From contig NZ_JACJPL010000015.1 in assembly GCF_014696065.1 (NCBI RefSeq), positions 434,001 to 498,000 of the forward strand: a stretch of 64,000 bases of DNA, in the 5' to 3' direction. Both the position numbers and the translations under genes were made by a program. This DNA is from Leptolyngbya sp. FACHB-261. GTDB taxonomy: Bacteria; Cyanobacteriota; Cyanobacteriia; FACHB-261. The notes beneath the pieces were generated by a model, which searched no databases, was not told the origin of the DNA, and worked only from the letters and a program-made list of their open reading frames with translations. This document shows, piece after piece, positions 42,334 through 52,782 of the stretch. Within the stretch, counting starts at the first letter, position 1. Each line of letters starts with the position of its first letter.

Positions 42334-42816
42334 ATGAGTGGCGTCTCTAATATTGCGGTCAAAACAATTCAGGGGGAAGACAAGCAACTGGGAGAATATG
42401 CAGGTAAGGTGCTCCTGATCGTCAACGTAGCCTCATACTGTGGTTACACACCGCAGTACGATGGTCTAGAGAAATTGAGCCAGAAATACAAAGACCGGGG
42501 TCTGCGTGTATTGGGCTTTCCTTGCAATGACTATGGCGCACAGGAACCCGGTAGCGGTGCGGAAATCATGGAGTTCTGCACCAACCGTTATGGTGTGAGC
42601 TTTGACTTATTTGAGAAAGTACAGGCCAAAGGTCCACAGCAGCATCCCCTTTATGCTGTGTTGAGCAACGCAGTCGAGCCTGCAGGCGATGTGACTTGGA
42701 ACTTCGAGAAATTTCTAGTTAATAAACAGGGGGAAGTCATTGCTCGATTCAAAAGCAGTGTCAAGCCGGATGCACCCGAGTTGGTCTCTGCGATTGAGCG
42801 GGAGCTAGAACAGTAG
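42334..42816 (+). CDS. Glutathione-peroxidase family peroxidase
   Basis: Reduces hydroperoxides with a cysteine in place of selenocysteine. 160 residues: NVASYCGYTPQY with the peroxidatic Cys36, FPCNDYGAQEPGS with Gln and a second Cys that may resolve, and TWNFEKFLVNKQGEV with the catalytic Trp and Asn. AAGGG precedes the ATG by about 9 bases. Members in cyanobacteria usually use NADPH or thioredoxin rather than glutathione. Confidence 0.92.
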   Translation: MSGVSNIAVKTIQGEDKQLGEYAGKVLLIVNVASYCGYTPQYDGLEKLSQKYKDRGLRVLGFPCNDYGAQEPGSGAEIMEFCTNRYGVSFDLFEKVQAKGPQQHPLYAVLSNAVEPAGDVTWNFEKFLVNKQGEVIARFKSSVKPDAPELVSAIERELEQ

Positions 42817-42908
42817 ATTTCTGTAGTTCGCTAAATGCCAAGATGTCCGAGAAGCCCCTCAGGCTTTTACAATGAATGCTGACTTGATTAATTCAGGGGA
42901 GAGCAGCA

Positions 42909-43220
42909 GTGCCAGCGGCAGTCGGTGTTATTCAAACAATCGGGTTTCCGGCAGTGCTGGCAGCAGCAGACGCAATGGTCAAGGCAGGGCAGGTCACCCT
43001 GGTTTACTATGGCATCGCCGAGAGTGGGCAATTTTTGGTTGCCATTCGGGGTAGCAATTCAGAAGTACAACCGGCAATTACAGCAGGCGTTGAAGCAGCA
43101 GAGCAAGTCTTTGGAGGAACGGTGGTTGACTACTACATCGTTCCCAACCCACCAGAGAATGTTGTGGAAGTTTTGCCGATTGAGTATACCGAGACAGTTG
43201 AACAGTTCCGAATCCCCTGA
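42909..43220 (+). CDS. ccmK3: Carboxysome shell protein CcmK3
   Basis: A single BMC domain (103 residues) forming hexameric facet tiles of the carboxysome. PAAVGVIQTIGFPAVLAAADAMVKAGQVTLVYY matches CcmK3, as do the ending VVDYYIVPNPPENVVEVLPIEYTETVEQFR. The start is GTG with AGGGGAG upstream. It is followed by ccmK4 after 153 bases on the same strand, as in other beta-cyanobacteria, where CcmK3 and CcmK4 form mixed hexamers and are found outside the main ccm operon. Confidence 0.93.
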   Translation: MPAAVGVIQTIGFPAVLAAADAMVKAGQVTLVYYGIAESGQFLVAIRGSNSEVQPAITAGVEAAEQVFGGTVVDYYIVPNPPENVVEVLPIEYTETVEQFRIP

Positions 43221-43373
43221 AACTTGGACTACAGCTTGTTTGTGCTGACGCCGTAGCCACAAAGCTCAAAGAAGGCGCAATATTAGGTCAGCAGTTGCTG
43301 GAGGATCAGCAACTGAGTCTCGTACAATCAGTCTTACATTCTGCACATTTGATTGAATTCTGGGAGATCGGCC

Positions 43374-43712
43374 ATGCCATCGGCGGTTGGATCAATTGAA
43401 ACGAAAGGGTTTCCGGCAGTGTTGGCAGCGGCAGACGCAATGGTCAAAGCAGGCCGAGTCACGCTAGTGGGCTACATTCGCGTGGGTAGTGCCCGTTTTA
43501 CTGTTAATGTTCGCGGCGATGTTTCTGAGGTGAAAGCTGCTGTTGCGGCAGGCATTGCTGCGATTGAAAATGTTCACGGCGGCACGATGGAATCTTGGGT
43601 GATTATTCCGCGTCCGCATGAGAACGTGGAATGTGTTCTACCAATTGCCTATACGCGTGAAGTCGAACGCTTCCTGGATGCTGTGGAGCAGGTCACGATT
43701 AATCGCTCATAG
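43374..43712 (+). CDS. ccmK4: Carboxysome shell protein CcmK4
   Basis: A single BMC domain of 112 residues, partner of CcmK3. ATG 43374 is chosen because GGAG lies 7 bases upstream and CcmK4 homologues begin there. AVGSIETKGFPAVLAAADAMVKAGRVTLVGYIRVGSARF and VIIPRPHENVECVLPIAYTREVERF are diagnostic of CcmK4. The C-terminus runs on in a short helix (FLDAVEQVTINRS). It converges with the glycosidase gene across 15 bases. Confidence 0.94.
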   Translation: MPSAVGSIETKGFPAVLAAADAMVKAGRVTLVGYIRVGSARFTVNVRGDVSEVKAAVAAGIAAIENVHGGTMESWVIIPRPHENVECVLPIAYTREVERFLDAVEQVTINRS

Positions 43713-43727
43713 CAGGTCTAGACAGGT

Positions 43728-45110
43728 TTAAGCCAGGTCTGCTTGGAGTGAAAAAGGAACTGAAGCCAAGGTCGCGTAGGGTCCTCCCTTCAAGGCCTTG
43801 GCTACGGCATTGCTCTGCCTGCGCAAGCCTTCGTAGAAAAAGAAGACTTCTCCTGGGATGCCATGCTCACGGTGGAGTTGAATGATCCGCAAGAGATCCT
43901 GACAACTCAACTCGACACCATTGGCTTTAAAGGCAACGCCTGGGACACATTTTTGTAGCTGATCAGCTCCGAGATACTGCCCCAGCTTTTCAATTTCTTG
44001 CCGATACTTGCCGAAATCGGAGCGATAAATTTGAGGATGTAGTAGGTCAACCAAACCACGCTGCATCCAAGCTTTAGAGTCTTGAAGATAGTTCTGCAAG
44101 CCCCAAGGATAGACACTGGGAGCCATTGAGACCACTAGTTGCGGCCTAATCGCTTTGATCTGGGAGTATAGGCGAGCTAGAAAGTCAGTCAATTGGTCGG
44201 CTCGCCACTGCAGCCAAGCTGAATCTTTGGGATTAGCTGGCGGAGCCTGACCAAACTCAGCTCGAAAACGGATGAGCGTACTAGGTTCATAACCCGCTTC
44301 GGCAGGCAGAGCAGGCAGCCGATCATCGCCCTGAATGCCATCCACATCATATTTTTGGATGACCTCAAGGATGAGGCTTTGCATGAACTCTTGCACCTCA
44401 GGGTCAAGGGCATTCATCCAGGTCATGCCGCCCTTGTGCAGCAAAGAACCCTGAGCATCACGCACGGCCCATGCTGGTTTCTTCTGCAAAAGATGTCCAC
44501 CTTGGCGCTTAGGCGAACTGGCAAAGCCGTACTCAAACCAGGGAATCACTACGATGCCTCGGCTATGGGCTTCAACAATCAGCTCGGCCAGCGGATCACG
44601 GCCTTGATGGGCAAAATAGGGAGCAATATTGAAGGCAAAGCCATGATCCAACATGACTTGGCTGCGATAAAGCGTAAAGCCCTGATTCCAAACCACAGGA
44701 AACACAACGTTGAATCTCAGCTCAGCCAGGAATTCCATTGCCTGAGCTAGATTGACTCGTGAATCGAGTACTTTGCTGTGATTGACGTTAGGGATCCAAA
44801 TGCCTCTCAGCTCTTGAGGGAGGTGGGGTAGAGAACTGGAAGCCGTTCGGAACGGGCTATTCTGACGGCGGCTCAACAACTCCTGAGCAAAGCTGGCACC
44901 GAGAACCCCTTGGTCCAGGAGGTTTAAGTCAGCATGACAAAAGGCTTCTAAAGCAGCCTCGGTCTGAGGGCCATAGGAGCCATCGATGCGACTGGTATAC
45001 AACCCTAGACGGGCCAAATTCTCTTGTAACTGCACGAGCAGTTCTGGCTCAGCGCTCAGCTTAGACAGGCTGATGCCTACATTTCGGCGCTGCAGCTGTT
45101 CAAGTCTCAT
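43728..45110 (-). CDS. Family-10-like glycoside hydrolase with peptidoglycan-binding domain
   Basis: A 460-residue enzyme. Residues about 10-75 form a peptidoglycan-binding-1 domain (LQENLARLGLYTSRIDGSYGPQTEAALEAF). Then comes the GHL10 (DUF187) TIM barrel: LRGIWIPNVNHSKVLDS, FNVVFPVVWNQG, VVIPWFEYGFA and DVDGIQGDDRLP, the last with acidic residues of the active site. There is no signal peptide in the start chosen here (ATG 45110; a TTG 9 bases upstream is possible). A cell-wall glycan substrate is likely. It lies 39 bases after a tiny membrane-protein gene on the same strand. Confidence 0.83.
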   Translation of the reverse strand: MRLEQLQRRNVGISLSKLSAEPELLVQLQENLARLGLYTSRIDGSYGPQTEAALEAFCHADLNLLDQGVLGASFAQELLSRRQNSPFRTASSSLPHLPQELRGIWIPNVNHSKVLDSRVNLAQAMEFLAELRFNVVFPVVWNQGFTLYRSQVMLDHGFAFNIAPYFAHQGRDPLAELIVEAHSRGIVVIPWFEYGFASSPKRQGGHLLQKKPAWAVRDAQGSLLHKGGMTWMNALDPEVQEFMQSLILEVIQKYDVDGIQGDDRLPALPAEAGYEPSTLIRFRAEFGQAPPANPKDSAWLQWRADQLTDFLARLYSQIKAIRPQLVVSMAPSVYPWGLQNYLQDSKAWMQRGLVDLLHPQIYRSDFGKYRQEIEKLGQYLGADQLQKCVPGVAFKANGVELSCQDLLRIIQLHREHGIPGEVFFFYEGLRRQSNAVAKALKGGPYATLASVPFSLQADLA

Positions 45111-45149
45111 GGCTTGCAAGTCTCATCCAGGTCTCATAGTCGCCCGTGC

Positions 45150-45308
45150 TTAGCGGCGTTCTTGGTTCATCCAATCAAAGACTAGAACCCAACTGATTAT
45201 GGCCAGAAGCACCAAACACCAAGAGAGAAAGGGGATGAGCAGAGATACTGCATAGGCCAGCAGAATCAGGAAAAAGGCCAGAAGCGTAGAGATGATAATG
45301 CCAGCCAT
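45150..45308 (-). CDS. Tiny membrane protein, 52 residues
   Basis: ATG 45308 is preceded by AGGAG at 8 bases. The product, MAGIIISTLLAFFLILLAYA followed by a second hydrophobic segment (SWCLVLLAIISWVLVF) and a charged end, MNQERR, has two membrane helices. It is too short for most gene finders, but the ribosome-binding site, composition and position 39 bases before the glycosidase gene favour a real gene that may share its transcript. The family is unknown. Confidence 0.6.
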   Translation of the reverse strand: MAGIIISTLLAFFLILLAYAVSLLIPFLSWCLVLLAIISWVLVFDWMNQERR

Positions 45309-45526
45309 CGCGAGTGCTCCTAGGCACAGAAGGATGATCCAGAATCAGACAATCCTTCGTAGGCCATGAACCTTTGAACAATCCTTAACCTATATGCTCG
45401 TTCCGTCAAGAGACCTCATCTGATGGATTCACCTGCCTGGGTGATTGACGCTCTGCGCAAGGCGTTGTTCCGTTCAATTGTGTCTCTCAGCTACGATTCT
45501 AGAGTCCTTCTAAAGGGAGGAGCCCG

Positions 45527-46375
45527 CTAGGGGAGCAAAACTGCCGCATGGTGACGGATATGATCTTCAACAAATGTGGTGATGAAGTAATAACCGTGGT
45601 CGTAGCCAGGCTGTCGGCGCAAGTTGAGCGGTTGGCCCACCTTGGCACAGGCTTGCTCAAACACCTCAGGCAGTAGTTGATCATTCAGGAATGGATCGGC
45701 ACTGCCCTGGTCGATCAGAATCAGTCGGTTGTCGTGAGCGGAGAGGACCAGTTCGCTAGCGTCATAAGCGCGCCAAGCTTCCGAGTCAGGGCCAAGATAA
45801 TTGCCAAAGGCTTTTTGGCCCCAGGCACAACGGGTCGGCGCAGCGATGGGGGCAAAGGCTGAGACCGACTGATAGCGCTCTGGGTTTCTCAGCGCACAGA
45901 CTAGGGCTCCGTGCCCTCCCATGGAGTGTCCAAAGATGCCCTGTCGTCCTGGCTGAACTGGGAAGTGCTCAGCAATTAGGGCAGGCAGTTCCTCAACCAC
46001 GTAGCTATACATTTGATAGTGAGCTTGCCAGGGTTGGGCAGTGGCATCCACATAAAATCCAGCACCCGTTCCGAAATCCCAGTCGTCGTTTTCGCCTTCG
46101 ATGCCTGCATCGCGAGGGCTGGTATCTGGAGTTACGAGAATCAAGCCATGTTCGGCAGCAAAGCGTTGCGCCCCAGCCTTGACCATGAAATTTTCTTCGG
46201 TGCAGGTCAGCCCGGAGAGGAAGTACAGTACTGGCAATCGTCTCGATTGAGCTTGAGGCGGTTGATAGACTGCAAAACGCATCTCCCCATTGCAAGTTTG
46301 GGAGTAATGCTTGTAAAAGCCGAGCTTGCCACCGAAGCAACGATACTCGCTGACCAGACTGGGAGAGGTTGGCAT
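45527..46375 (-). CDS. fghA: S-formylglutathione hydrolase
   Basis: Hydrolyses S-formylglutathione to formate and glutathione in formaldehyde detoxification. 282 residues of the esterase-D family: FGHSMGGHGALVCAL with the catalytic Ser, LPVLYFLSGLTCTEENFMVKAG and a terminal PGYDHGYYFI with the His. AdhC, the preceding enzyme of the pathway, is encoded at 47934-49043 on the same strand but other genes lie between. The roughly 218 bases between 45309 and 45526 show no gene. Confidence 0.93.
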   Translation of the reverse strand: MPTSPSLVSEYRCFGGKLGFYKHYSQTCNGEMRFAVYQPPQAQSRRLPVLYFLSGLTCTEENFMVKAGAQRFAAEHGLILVTPDTSPRDAGIEGENDDWDFGTGAGFYVDATAQPWQAHYQMYSYVVEELPALIAEHFPVQPGRQGIFGHSMGGHGALVCALRNPERYQSVSAFAPIAAPTRCAWGQKAFGNYLGPDSEAWRAYDASELVLSAHDNRLILIDQGSADPFLNDQLLPEVFEQACAKVGQPLNLRRQPGYDHGYYFITTFVEDHIRHHAAVLLP

Positions 46376-46549
46376 AAGCTATCTGAATTTGCAAGAAGAG
46401 CGTGATTTCTACAATGAAAAGACTACTGGTTACTGGAATTGGACCAAGCTACTTTAGGTTGCTTAGAGAATACAGGTTTAACTTAAAAAATCCAAGCTGA
46501 AGCACCTTAAGGAATTTTAAAGCGACTTTTTATAGCAACCACTTTAAAA

Positions 46550-46804
46550 ATGGATGAGCAAATTTTTGCCAGAGTTCAACAAGTTCTAGCCCAAGTCTTT
46601 GAGCGCCGCAGAGAGCAAATCACTTCAAGTACTTATGTAGTCGCAGATTTAGGTGCAGATTCTATCGATATTGTGGAGCTAGTCTTGACTTTGGAAGAGG
46701 AATTTGATCTTGACATTCCCTTCGAGGATCTGGAGGAAGTTCAAGACGTGAATGCACAACAAATTGCCAGCTATTTCACCAGAAAGCTGCAGGATGAAGA
46801 TTGA
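46550..46804 (+). CDS. Acyl carrier protein (non-housekeeping type likely)
   Basis: An 84-residue ACP. LGADSIDIVELVLTLEEEFDLDIPFEDLEEVQDVN has the phosphopantetheine Ser38 in a GADSI rather than GADSL context; the acidic helix II is typical. No Shine-Dalgarno is evident, and no fatty-acid or polyketide gene adjoins it, so it may serve another pathway. It is transcribed away from fghA and convergent with the GrpB gene. Confidence 0.85.
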   Translation: MDEQIFARVQQVLAQVFERRREQITSSTYVVADLGADSIDIVELVLTLEEEFDLDIPFEDLEEVQDVNAQQIASYFTRKLQDED

Positions 46805-46891
46805 GAAAAGCAACTAGGGGTCCGGATTTCAAGTAGCCTATCAATCCAGTTAAAGGCTCGATTATTTTTGATTTCCTACTAACTGAGCGCA

Positions 46892-47422
46892 CTACCTGCC
46901 AATATTCTGCTCCTGACGTGCTCGTTTCATAATGGTCTGGATATATTCGTTTTTTGCCTCTGTATAGCCTTCTCGGTCTGTTTGGAAGTGAGCAGCCAAG
47001 CCGCGTTTGAGGGCTGCGTAACACTGCGCTTCTTCGGGGTGAGCGCGCAGGTAGTCTCGGAACAGCAACCGTTCCCAAAATTTGCCATACGCTTCAACGA
47101 TGTGAATATGATGGGTACGCTCTTTACCAAAGGGAGGCATACCTTTAACCAGAAATAGGCGCTCTGGATTGGGATCATCGTGCCAGTGAATATAACCCAG
47201 CGACTCTAAGTGCGGGATGCCCTGCCTGGCAGCATCTAAGGAACGAACACCAACCATCAAATCAATGATCGGTTTGGCAGCTAAGCCTGGCACCGCCGTG
47301 CTGCCCATATGTTCGATCGCGACAACCTGCTCATTGCCCAATGCTTCCCAGATCTTGGTTTTTTCTGCTTCAAACTGAGCGGGCCAGCGTGGGTCGTATT
47401 CGACGATAACGATTTCATCCAT
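46892..47422 (-). CDS. GrpB family protein
   Basis: A 176-residue protein of the GrpB (UPF0157) nucleotidyltransferase-like family: VIVEYDPRWPAQFEAEK, VAIEHMGSTAVPGLAAKPIIDLMVGV with the conserved GS and Asp pair, and LFRDYLRAHPEEAQCYAALKR. The family is found as stand-alone proteins and next to other enzymes; its substrate is unknown. It is next in line after the DUF2283 pair on the same strand, 23 bases away. Confidence 0.88.
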   Translation of the reverse strand: MDEIVIVEYDPRWPAQFEAEKTKIWEALGNEQVVAIEHMGSTAVPGLAAKPIIDLMVGVRSLDAARQGIPHLESLGYIHWHDDPNPERLFLVKGMPPFGKERTHHIHIVEAYGKFWERLLFRDYLRAHPEEAQCYAALKRGLAAHFQTDREGYTEAKNEYIQTIMKRARQEQNIGR

Positions 47423-47445
47423 TGGTTAGTTTGCTTCCAGCTCGG

Positions 47446-47661
47446 TTAATTAGCGTTTGCAACTGGTGTCAGCAATCCTTTAAGCTCTAAAGTTTTCAAA
47501 TCAACTTTTGAGGAGGCTAAATCGATCTCGAGACCAACAACACCTCCCTCGGTATCGAAATCGATCACAACATCTGAGGCAATCTCTTCTGATTCAACGC
47601 TGGGCTTGTCATTCAACCTAATCGAGAGAGTGTCAGTGTCAGAGAAGTACCGTATCTTCAT
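47446..47661 (-). CDS. DUF2283 protein
   Basis: A 71-residue protein: MKIRYFSDTDTLSIRLNDKP, then VVIDFDTEGGVVGLEIDLAS, the classic DUF2283 pattern. It overlaps the gene upstream by 4 bases (ATGA), showing coupling. DUF2283 genes are often paired with a small partner in toxin-antitoxin-like arrangements; here the partner is a possible DUF4258-like protein. The role is not established. Confidence 0.85.
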   Translation of the reverse strand: MKIRYFSDTDTLSIRLNDKPSVESEEIASDVVIDFDTEGGVVGLEIDLASSKVDLKTLELKGLLTPVANAN

Positions 47662-47912
47662 GGTTCCAGCCCTCGCTTTAGCCTTGATAAAAAATTGCGG
47701 TCGAAATAGGCGTTGTGTACAGTTTCTCCATCCTCCAACACGATGACTCTAAGCACCCGATTTTCATACTCACCAATCGCTGCCCAGTAACTGACACGGC
47801 CATTGGGCTGTATTGCTACTTTGAGTGGGTTACTCAGTACACGTCTACACCATTCACGTTGAATTTCTGGTCGTTCTAGCAGCTTCTGCTCAAAGTAGCT
47901 AGTTGTCTTCAC
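47658..47912 (-). CDS. Small partner of the DUF2283 protein
   Basis: An 84-residue protein with SNPLKVAIQPNGRVSYWAAIG followed by LRVIVLEDGETVHNAYFDRNF, a beta-rich pattern seen in small proteins that pair with DUF2283 in cyanobacteria and resembles the RelE-like or DUF4258 fold. It overlaps DUF2283 by 4 bases. A toxin-antitoxin-like pair is possible but there is no direct evidence of toxicity. Confidence 0.7.
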   Translation of the reverse strand: MKTTSYFEQKLLERPEIQREWCRRVLSNPLKVAIQPNGRVSYWAAIGEYENRVLRVIVLEDGETVHNAYFDRNFLSRLKRGLEP

Positions 47913-47933
47913 GTCAATGTTGTCAAATTGCGA

Positions 47934-49640
<1,707 letters not shown>

Positions 49641-49673
49641 GCTCCGATTCCGTTAGGACCAATTCAAACTCGA

Positions 49674-49730
49674 CCCCCTGGTTCCTCAAAGCTGTGCGCG
49701 ATGGAGGAGCCAGGGGGTTGGGTTTATTTG
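49674..49730 (+). terminator. Terminator of the PPC-domain gene at 49191
   Basis: CCCCCTGG-TTCCTC (49674-49688 region) pairs with GAGGAG-CCAGGGGG (to 49717), then TTGGGTTTATTTGG. The stem is strong; the T run is weak. Confidence 0.75.
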
Positions 49731-49783
49731 GACGCTTTGGGCTAGGCGCAGTTTACTCAAACCTACAACCAATGCTGCTGCAA

Positions 49784-49990
49784 GTGGGACAGTTCTTACC
49801 AACGATGGGACATCACCGATTACCAGTGGGACAAATGCCGCCAGCGGTGGGATACGTCTGATCCCGAGTGGGAGATGGGGTGTCAACTGGTGAGACCGTT
49901 TCCGGCATCTATGGGACAAAGCCCCATAACAGTGGGACCAATGCTGTCAGCGTTGCACCCCACATCCCACTTAAGAGCACAGGCATCCCA
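49784..49990. repeat. 21-bp-period minisatellite with GTGGGACA cores
   Basis: GTGGGACA-like cores start at 49784, 49805, 49826, 49847, 49868, 49890, 49911 and 49932, i.e. spaced by 21 bases with a single 22. The intervals vary more than the cores. The array sits in the 490-base gap between the PPC and Uma2 genes, which has no supported gene. Confidence 0.65.
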
Positions 49991-50130
49991 CCAGTACCCA
50001 ACGCCGAATTGAGCGCCTTCAAGATAAAGCTTTGGGGGCTCCTCAAACTAAGACCGCCTGCACGCTTTGCAAGGGGCTAACCTGCGTATGCAGGCTTCGT
50101 CTATGTAGCCGTATTTAGCCTGTCGCCACC

Positions 50131-50868
50131 TTAAGAGGCATCTGGATCAACACCCATCGCCCTCAACTGTGCCTTGAGCTGTTCCACTTGCAGGAGTGCC
50201 TGTTCTGCCCGTTGGCGCTCCTGCTCCGCTCTTTGGCGCTCTTGCTCTGCCCGTTCCTCCGCCTGCTGCCGAGCCAGCGTCTCTTCGCGTAGAGCCTGCG
50301 CCAACTCTTCGGGAATGGGCAACTTCTCGCCGGTATCCTCTCGATAGAAACCAATCAGTGAGCCCTCAGGCTGTAGACGCAGTTGCAACGGTTGGCTGAG
50401 CCCGTCCTGAATGAGTTCGTAGACGTCTCCCCGTAACCGGTAGCCGCGCAGTTGTTCTTCAATCCACTCCGCCTTCGGGTCAAACAGCCAATATTCCTGC
50501 ACACCTAGCTGCTCATAGAGCATCTTTTTGTGAATCAGATCTTGGTCTTTGGTTCCCTTCGAAGTCATTTCAAAAATGACTGCTGGCACCTGGCCCTCTT
50601 CCCAAACTTTGTAATTATCCCGACCGCCCGGGGTCACCTCAAAAATGACCATCACATCCGGCGCGACCCGTAAGCGGGGAAAATCCTTTGCAAAGTAGAG
50701 AAACTGGTTGCCCAACACTGTCGCCTGACGCCCCAGCAAGTACTGCCTCAGAACTTCAAGCGTCACCAACAAAACATATAGGTGAGCATAGGTTTCAGCT
50801 ACCGGTTCACCATCAGAACTGGGATAAAAGATTTCAGTGGCTTGGGTCGCGGGGGAGAGCGCCGTCAT
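50131..50868 (-). CDS. Uma2 family (DUF820) endonuclease-like protein
   Basis: A 245-residue protein. ATG 50868 (MTALSPATQA) is chosen as Uma2 proteins usually begin there; a longer frame would add 37 residues with no domain. The restriction-endonuclease-like core is seen in RLRVAPDVMVIFEVT and VPAVIFEMTSKGTKDQDLIHKKMLYEQ, with PD-(D/E)-K residues. After about 190, a Gln/Glu/Arg-rich coiled coil (EERAEQERQRAEQERQRAEQ) is common in cyanobacterial members. This family is expanded in cyanobacteria, probably derived from transposon or defence systems; its role is unknown. Confidence 0.85.
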   Translation of the reverse strand: MTALSPATQATEIFYPSSDGEPVAETYAHLYVLLVTLEVLRQYLLGRQATVLGNQFLYFAKDFPRLRVAPDVMVIFEVTPGGRDNYKVWEEGQVPAVIFEMTSKGTKDQDLIHKKMLYEQLGVQEYWLFDPKAEWIEEQLRGYRLRGDVYELIQDGLSQPLQLRLQPEGSLIGFYREDTGEKLPIPEELAQALREETLARQQAEERAEQERQRAEQERQRAEQALLQVEQLKAQLRAMGVDPDAS

Positions 50869-51038
50869 AGCCGCACTAAGTTGCAAGTAAGAGAACTGCA
50901 AGCAAGAGCCAGTTGCCTCAATCTTACCGTCGCAAGCAAAAGCCTCCCTTCGAAACTCAAAGAGAGGCTTTTGCACCATCGACCTGATAATCGAGCGGTT
51001 AGAGCATCAGGTTTAAAGCGTCAGATTAAAGTATCAAA

Positions 51039-52514
51039 CTAGCTGGTCACCCAATTCACTAGCGTCCGCACGCCAAAGCCGGTTGCACCCGTGTTGTTGT
51101 AACCGCTTTCTTTATCAGCCCAAACTGGACCGGCAATATCCAGGTGAACCCAAGGCGTCTCTTTGACAAACTGCTTCAAGAACAGCGCCGCCGTAATCGC
51201 GCCACCCGGACGAGGACCTGTGTTCTTAAAGTCAGCAACGCCCGACTTCATGCCGTCCCAGTACTTCTCTTCTAGGGGCATGCGCCAGAACTTCTCACCC
51301 GAAACACTTGAAGCCTTGTCAAACTGCTCCGCAATCTCGTCATTGGGACTCCATAAACCGGCAATGTCGTCGCCCAAAGCGATCACACAGGCACCGGTCA
51401 GCGTCGCCAAGTCCACAATCGCATCTACACCCAGCTTCTCAGTAAACACCAGAGCATCCGCCAGGGTCAGACGGCCCTCGGCGTCGGTATTGTTAACCTC
51501 AATGGTTTTGCCGTTGGAAGCCGTGAGAATATCGCCAGGGTGCATCGCATGACCGCTGATCATGTTCTCAGTGGCCGCCACCACAAAGTGAACTTCAACA
51601 TCCGGCTTGAGCTGACCAACCGCCTTGGCCGAACCCAGAGCTGCTGCCGAGCCGCCCATGTCAGTCTTCATCATTTCGATGCCGCTGCCTGCCCCTTTAA
51701 TATTCAGGCCACCAGAATCAAAGGTCAGACCTTTGCCGATGATTGCTAGCTTGCGACGGGGCTCGCCTACAGGCTTGTAGGTCAGGTGAATAAACTTAGG
51801 CGGCAGTTCGGAAGCTTGAGCTACGCCCAGGAAAGCCCCCATGCCTAGCTTCTCGCAGTCTTCACGCTCTAGAATCTCTAGCTCCAGACCGTAATCTTGA
51901 GCGATCTGCTGTGCCGTCTCCGCCAGCGTGATTGGTGTGACCAGATTGGCTGGAGCCGCCACCAGCTCCCGAGCCAAAATCACCCCTTCACAGATGCCCT
52001 TGGCTTTGGTGATCGCCTCCGGTTGAGAGCCCACCTCCAGCAGGTCGATACGTTCCGGCGGTTTGGCCTCACCATTGGTCTCCGACTTGAAGCGCACATC
52101 CTGATGCAGCGCTAGGGTGATCCCCTCCACCAGAGCTTGCGTGGTCAGAGCAGCATCGTCATTGAACAGGGGAAAAGCGACACCAACCTGCTTACAGCGG
52201 TTTTGCTTCGCCAGACGGATCCCAACCGCTGCTCCGCGACGCAGCGTATCCAGCGTGGCTTTGTCCCGCTCGCCCAACCCCACTAGCACAAGCTTGTGAA
52301 TAGGGCTCTTGCTGCCTACCCGCGCTGTGGTGCTAGAGCCCGGCTTGCCTTCAAATTCTGTTTCGGCGATGACTTCCGCTAGCGTGCCACCCAAGATTTT
52401 TTCATCCAAGGTGCTTAGGGGACCGCTAAGCTGCTGGTCGCCCTGAAAAAAGCCCAGAACCAAACCGTCCCCTGACCAGTCCAACAAAGAAGTACCTGGC
52501 GTTTGAAACTCCAT
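51039..52514 (-). CDS. pepA: Leucyl aminopeptidase
   Basis: A 491-residue M17 zinc aminopeptidase that removes N-terminal residues from peptides. The catalytic C-terminal half holds [31 protein letters not shown] and the signature [17 protein letters not shown] with the metal ligands. The N-terminal alpha/beta domain is complete. The length matches the family. It may also bind DNA as in E. coli, which cannot be judged here. Confidence 0.95.
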   Translation of the reverse strand: MEFQTPGTSLLDWSGDGLVLGFFQGDQQLSGPLSTLDEKILGGTLAEVIAETEFEGKPGSSTTARVGSKSPIHKLVLVGLGERDKATLDTLRRGAAVGIRLAKQNRCKQVGVAFPLFNDDAALTTQALVEGITLALHQDVRFKSETNGEAKPPERIDLLEVGSQPEAITKAKGICEGVILARELVAAPANLVTPITLAETAQQIAQDYGLELEILEREDCEKLGMGAFLGVAQASELPPKFIHLTYKPVGEPRRKLAIIGKGLTFDSGGLNIKGAGSGIEMMKTDMGGSAAALGSAKAVGQLKPDVEVHFVVAATENMISGHAMHPGDILTASNGKTIEVNNTDAEGRLTLADALVFTEKLGVDAIVDLATLTGACVIALGDDIAGLWSPNDEIAEQFDKASSVSGEKFWRMPLEEKYWDGMKSGVADFKNTGPRPGGAITAALFLKQFVKETPWVHLDIAGPVWADKESGYNNTGATGFGVRTLVNWVTS

Positions 52515-52782
52515 AATCTTTCGGCTACAACTTCATTTTTTGTACTTATCAGTGTAGTTTTCCTGTCCCAGAATCGGTTGGACGGTTAATTATAGGGTGG
52601 TGAGCACAAAACGAGGCTCAGTCACCTCCCCCCTCGCGGGGAAAGTAGGTCTTGCCAGCTCTATCGAAAGTGCTAAAGTCGCTAAGAGCAACGAAGGCAG
52701 TGCATTCAACCAGTGTGTCAGACCAGTCGATCCAGTCAGTGTTTCAGTCCCCTGAGTTGATGAGTCTCGGTAGGTTAAGCCA

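Noticed and set aside
49686-49919. Minus-strand ORF of 77 codons between the PPC and Uma2 genes
   Set aside because: It is composed of the 21-base repeat read in one frame, is hydrophobic by accident and has no start signal.
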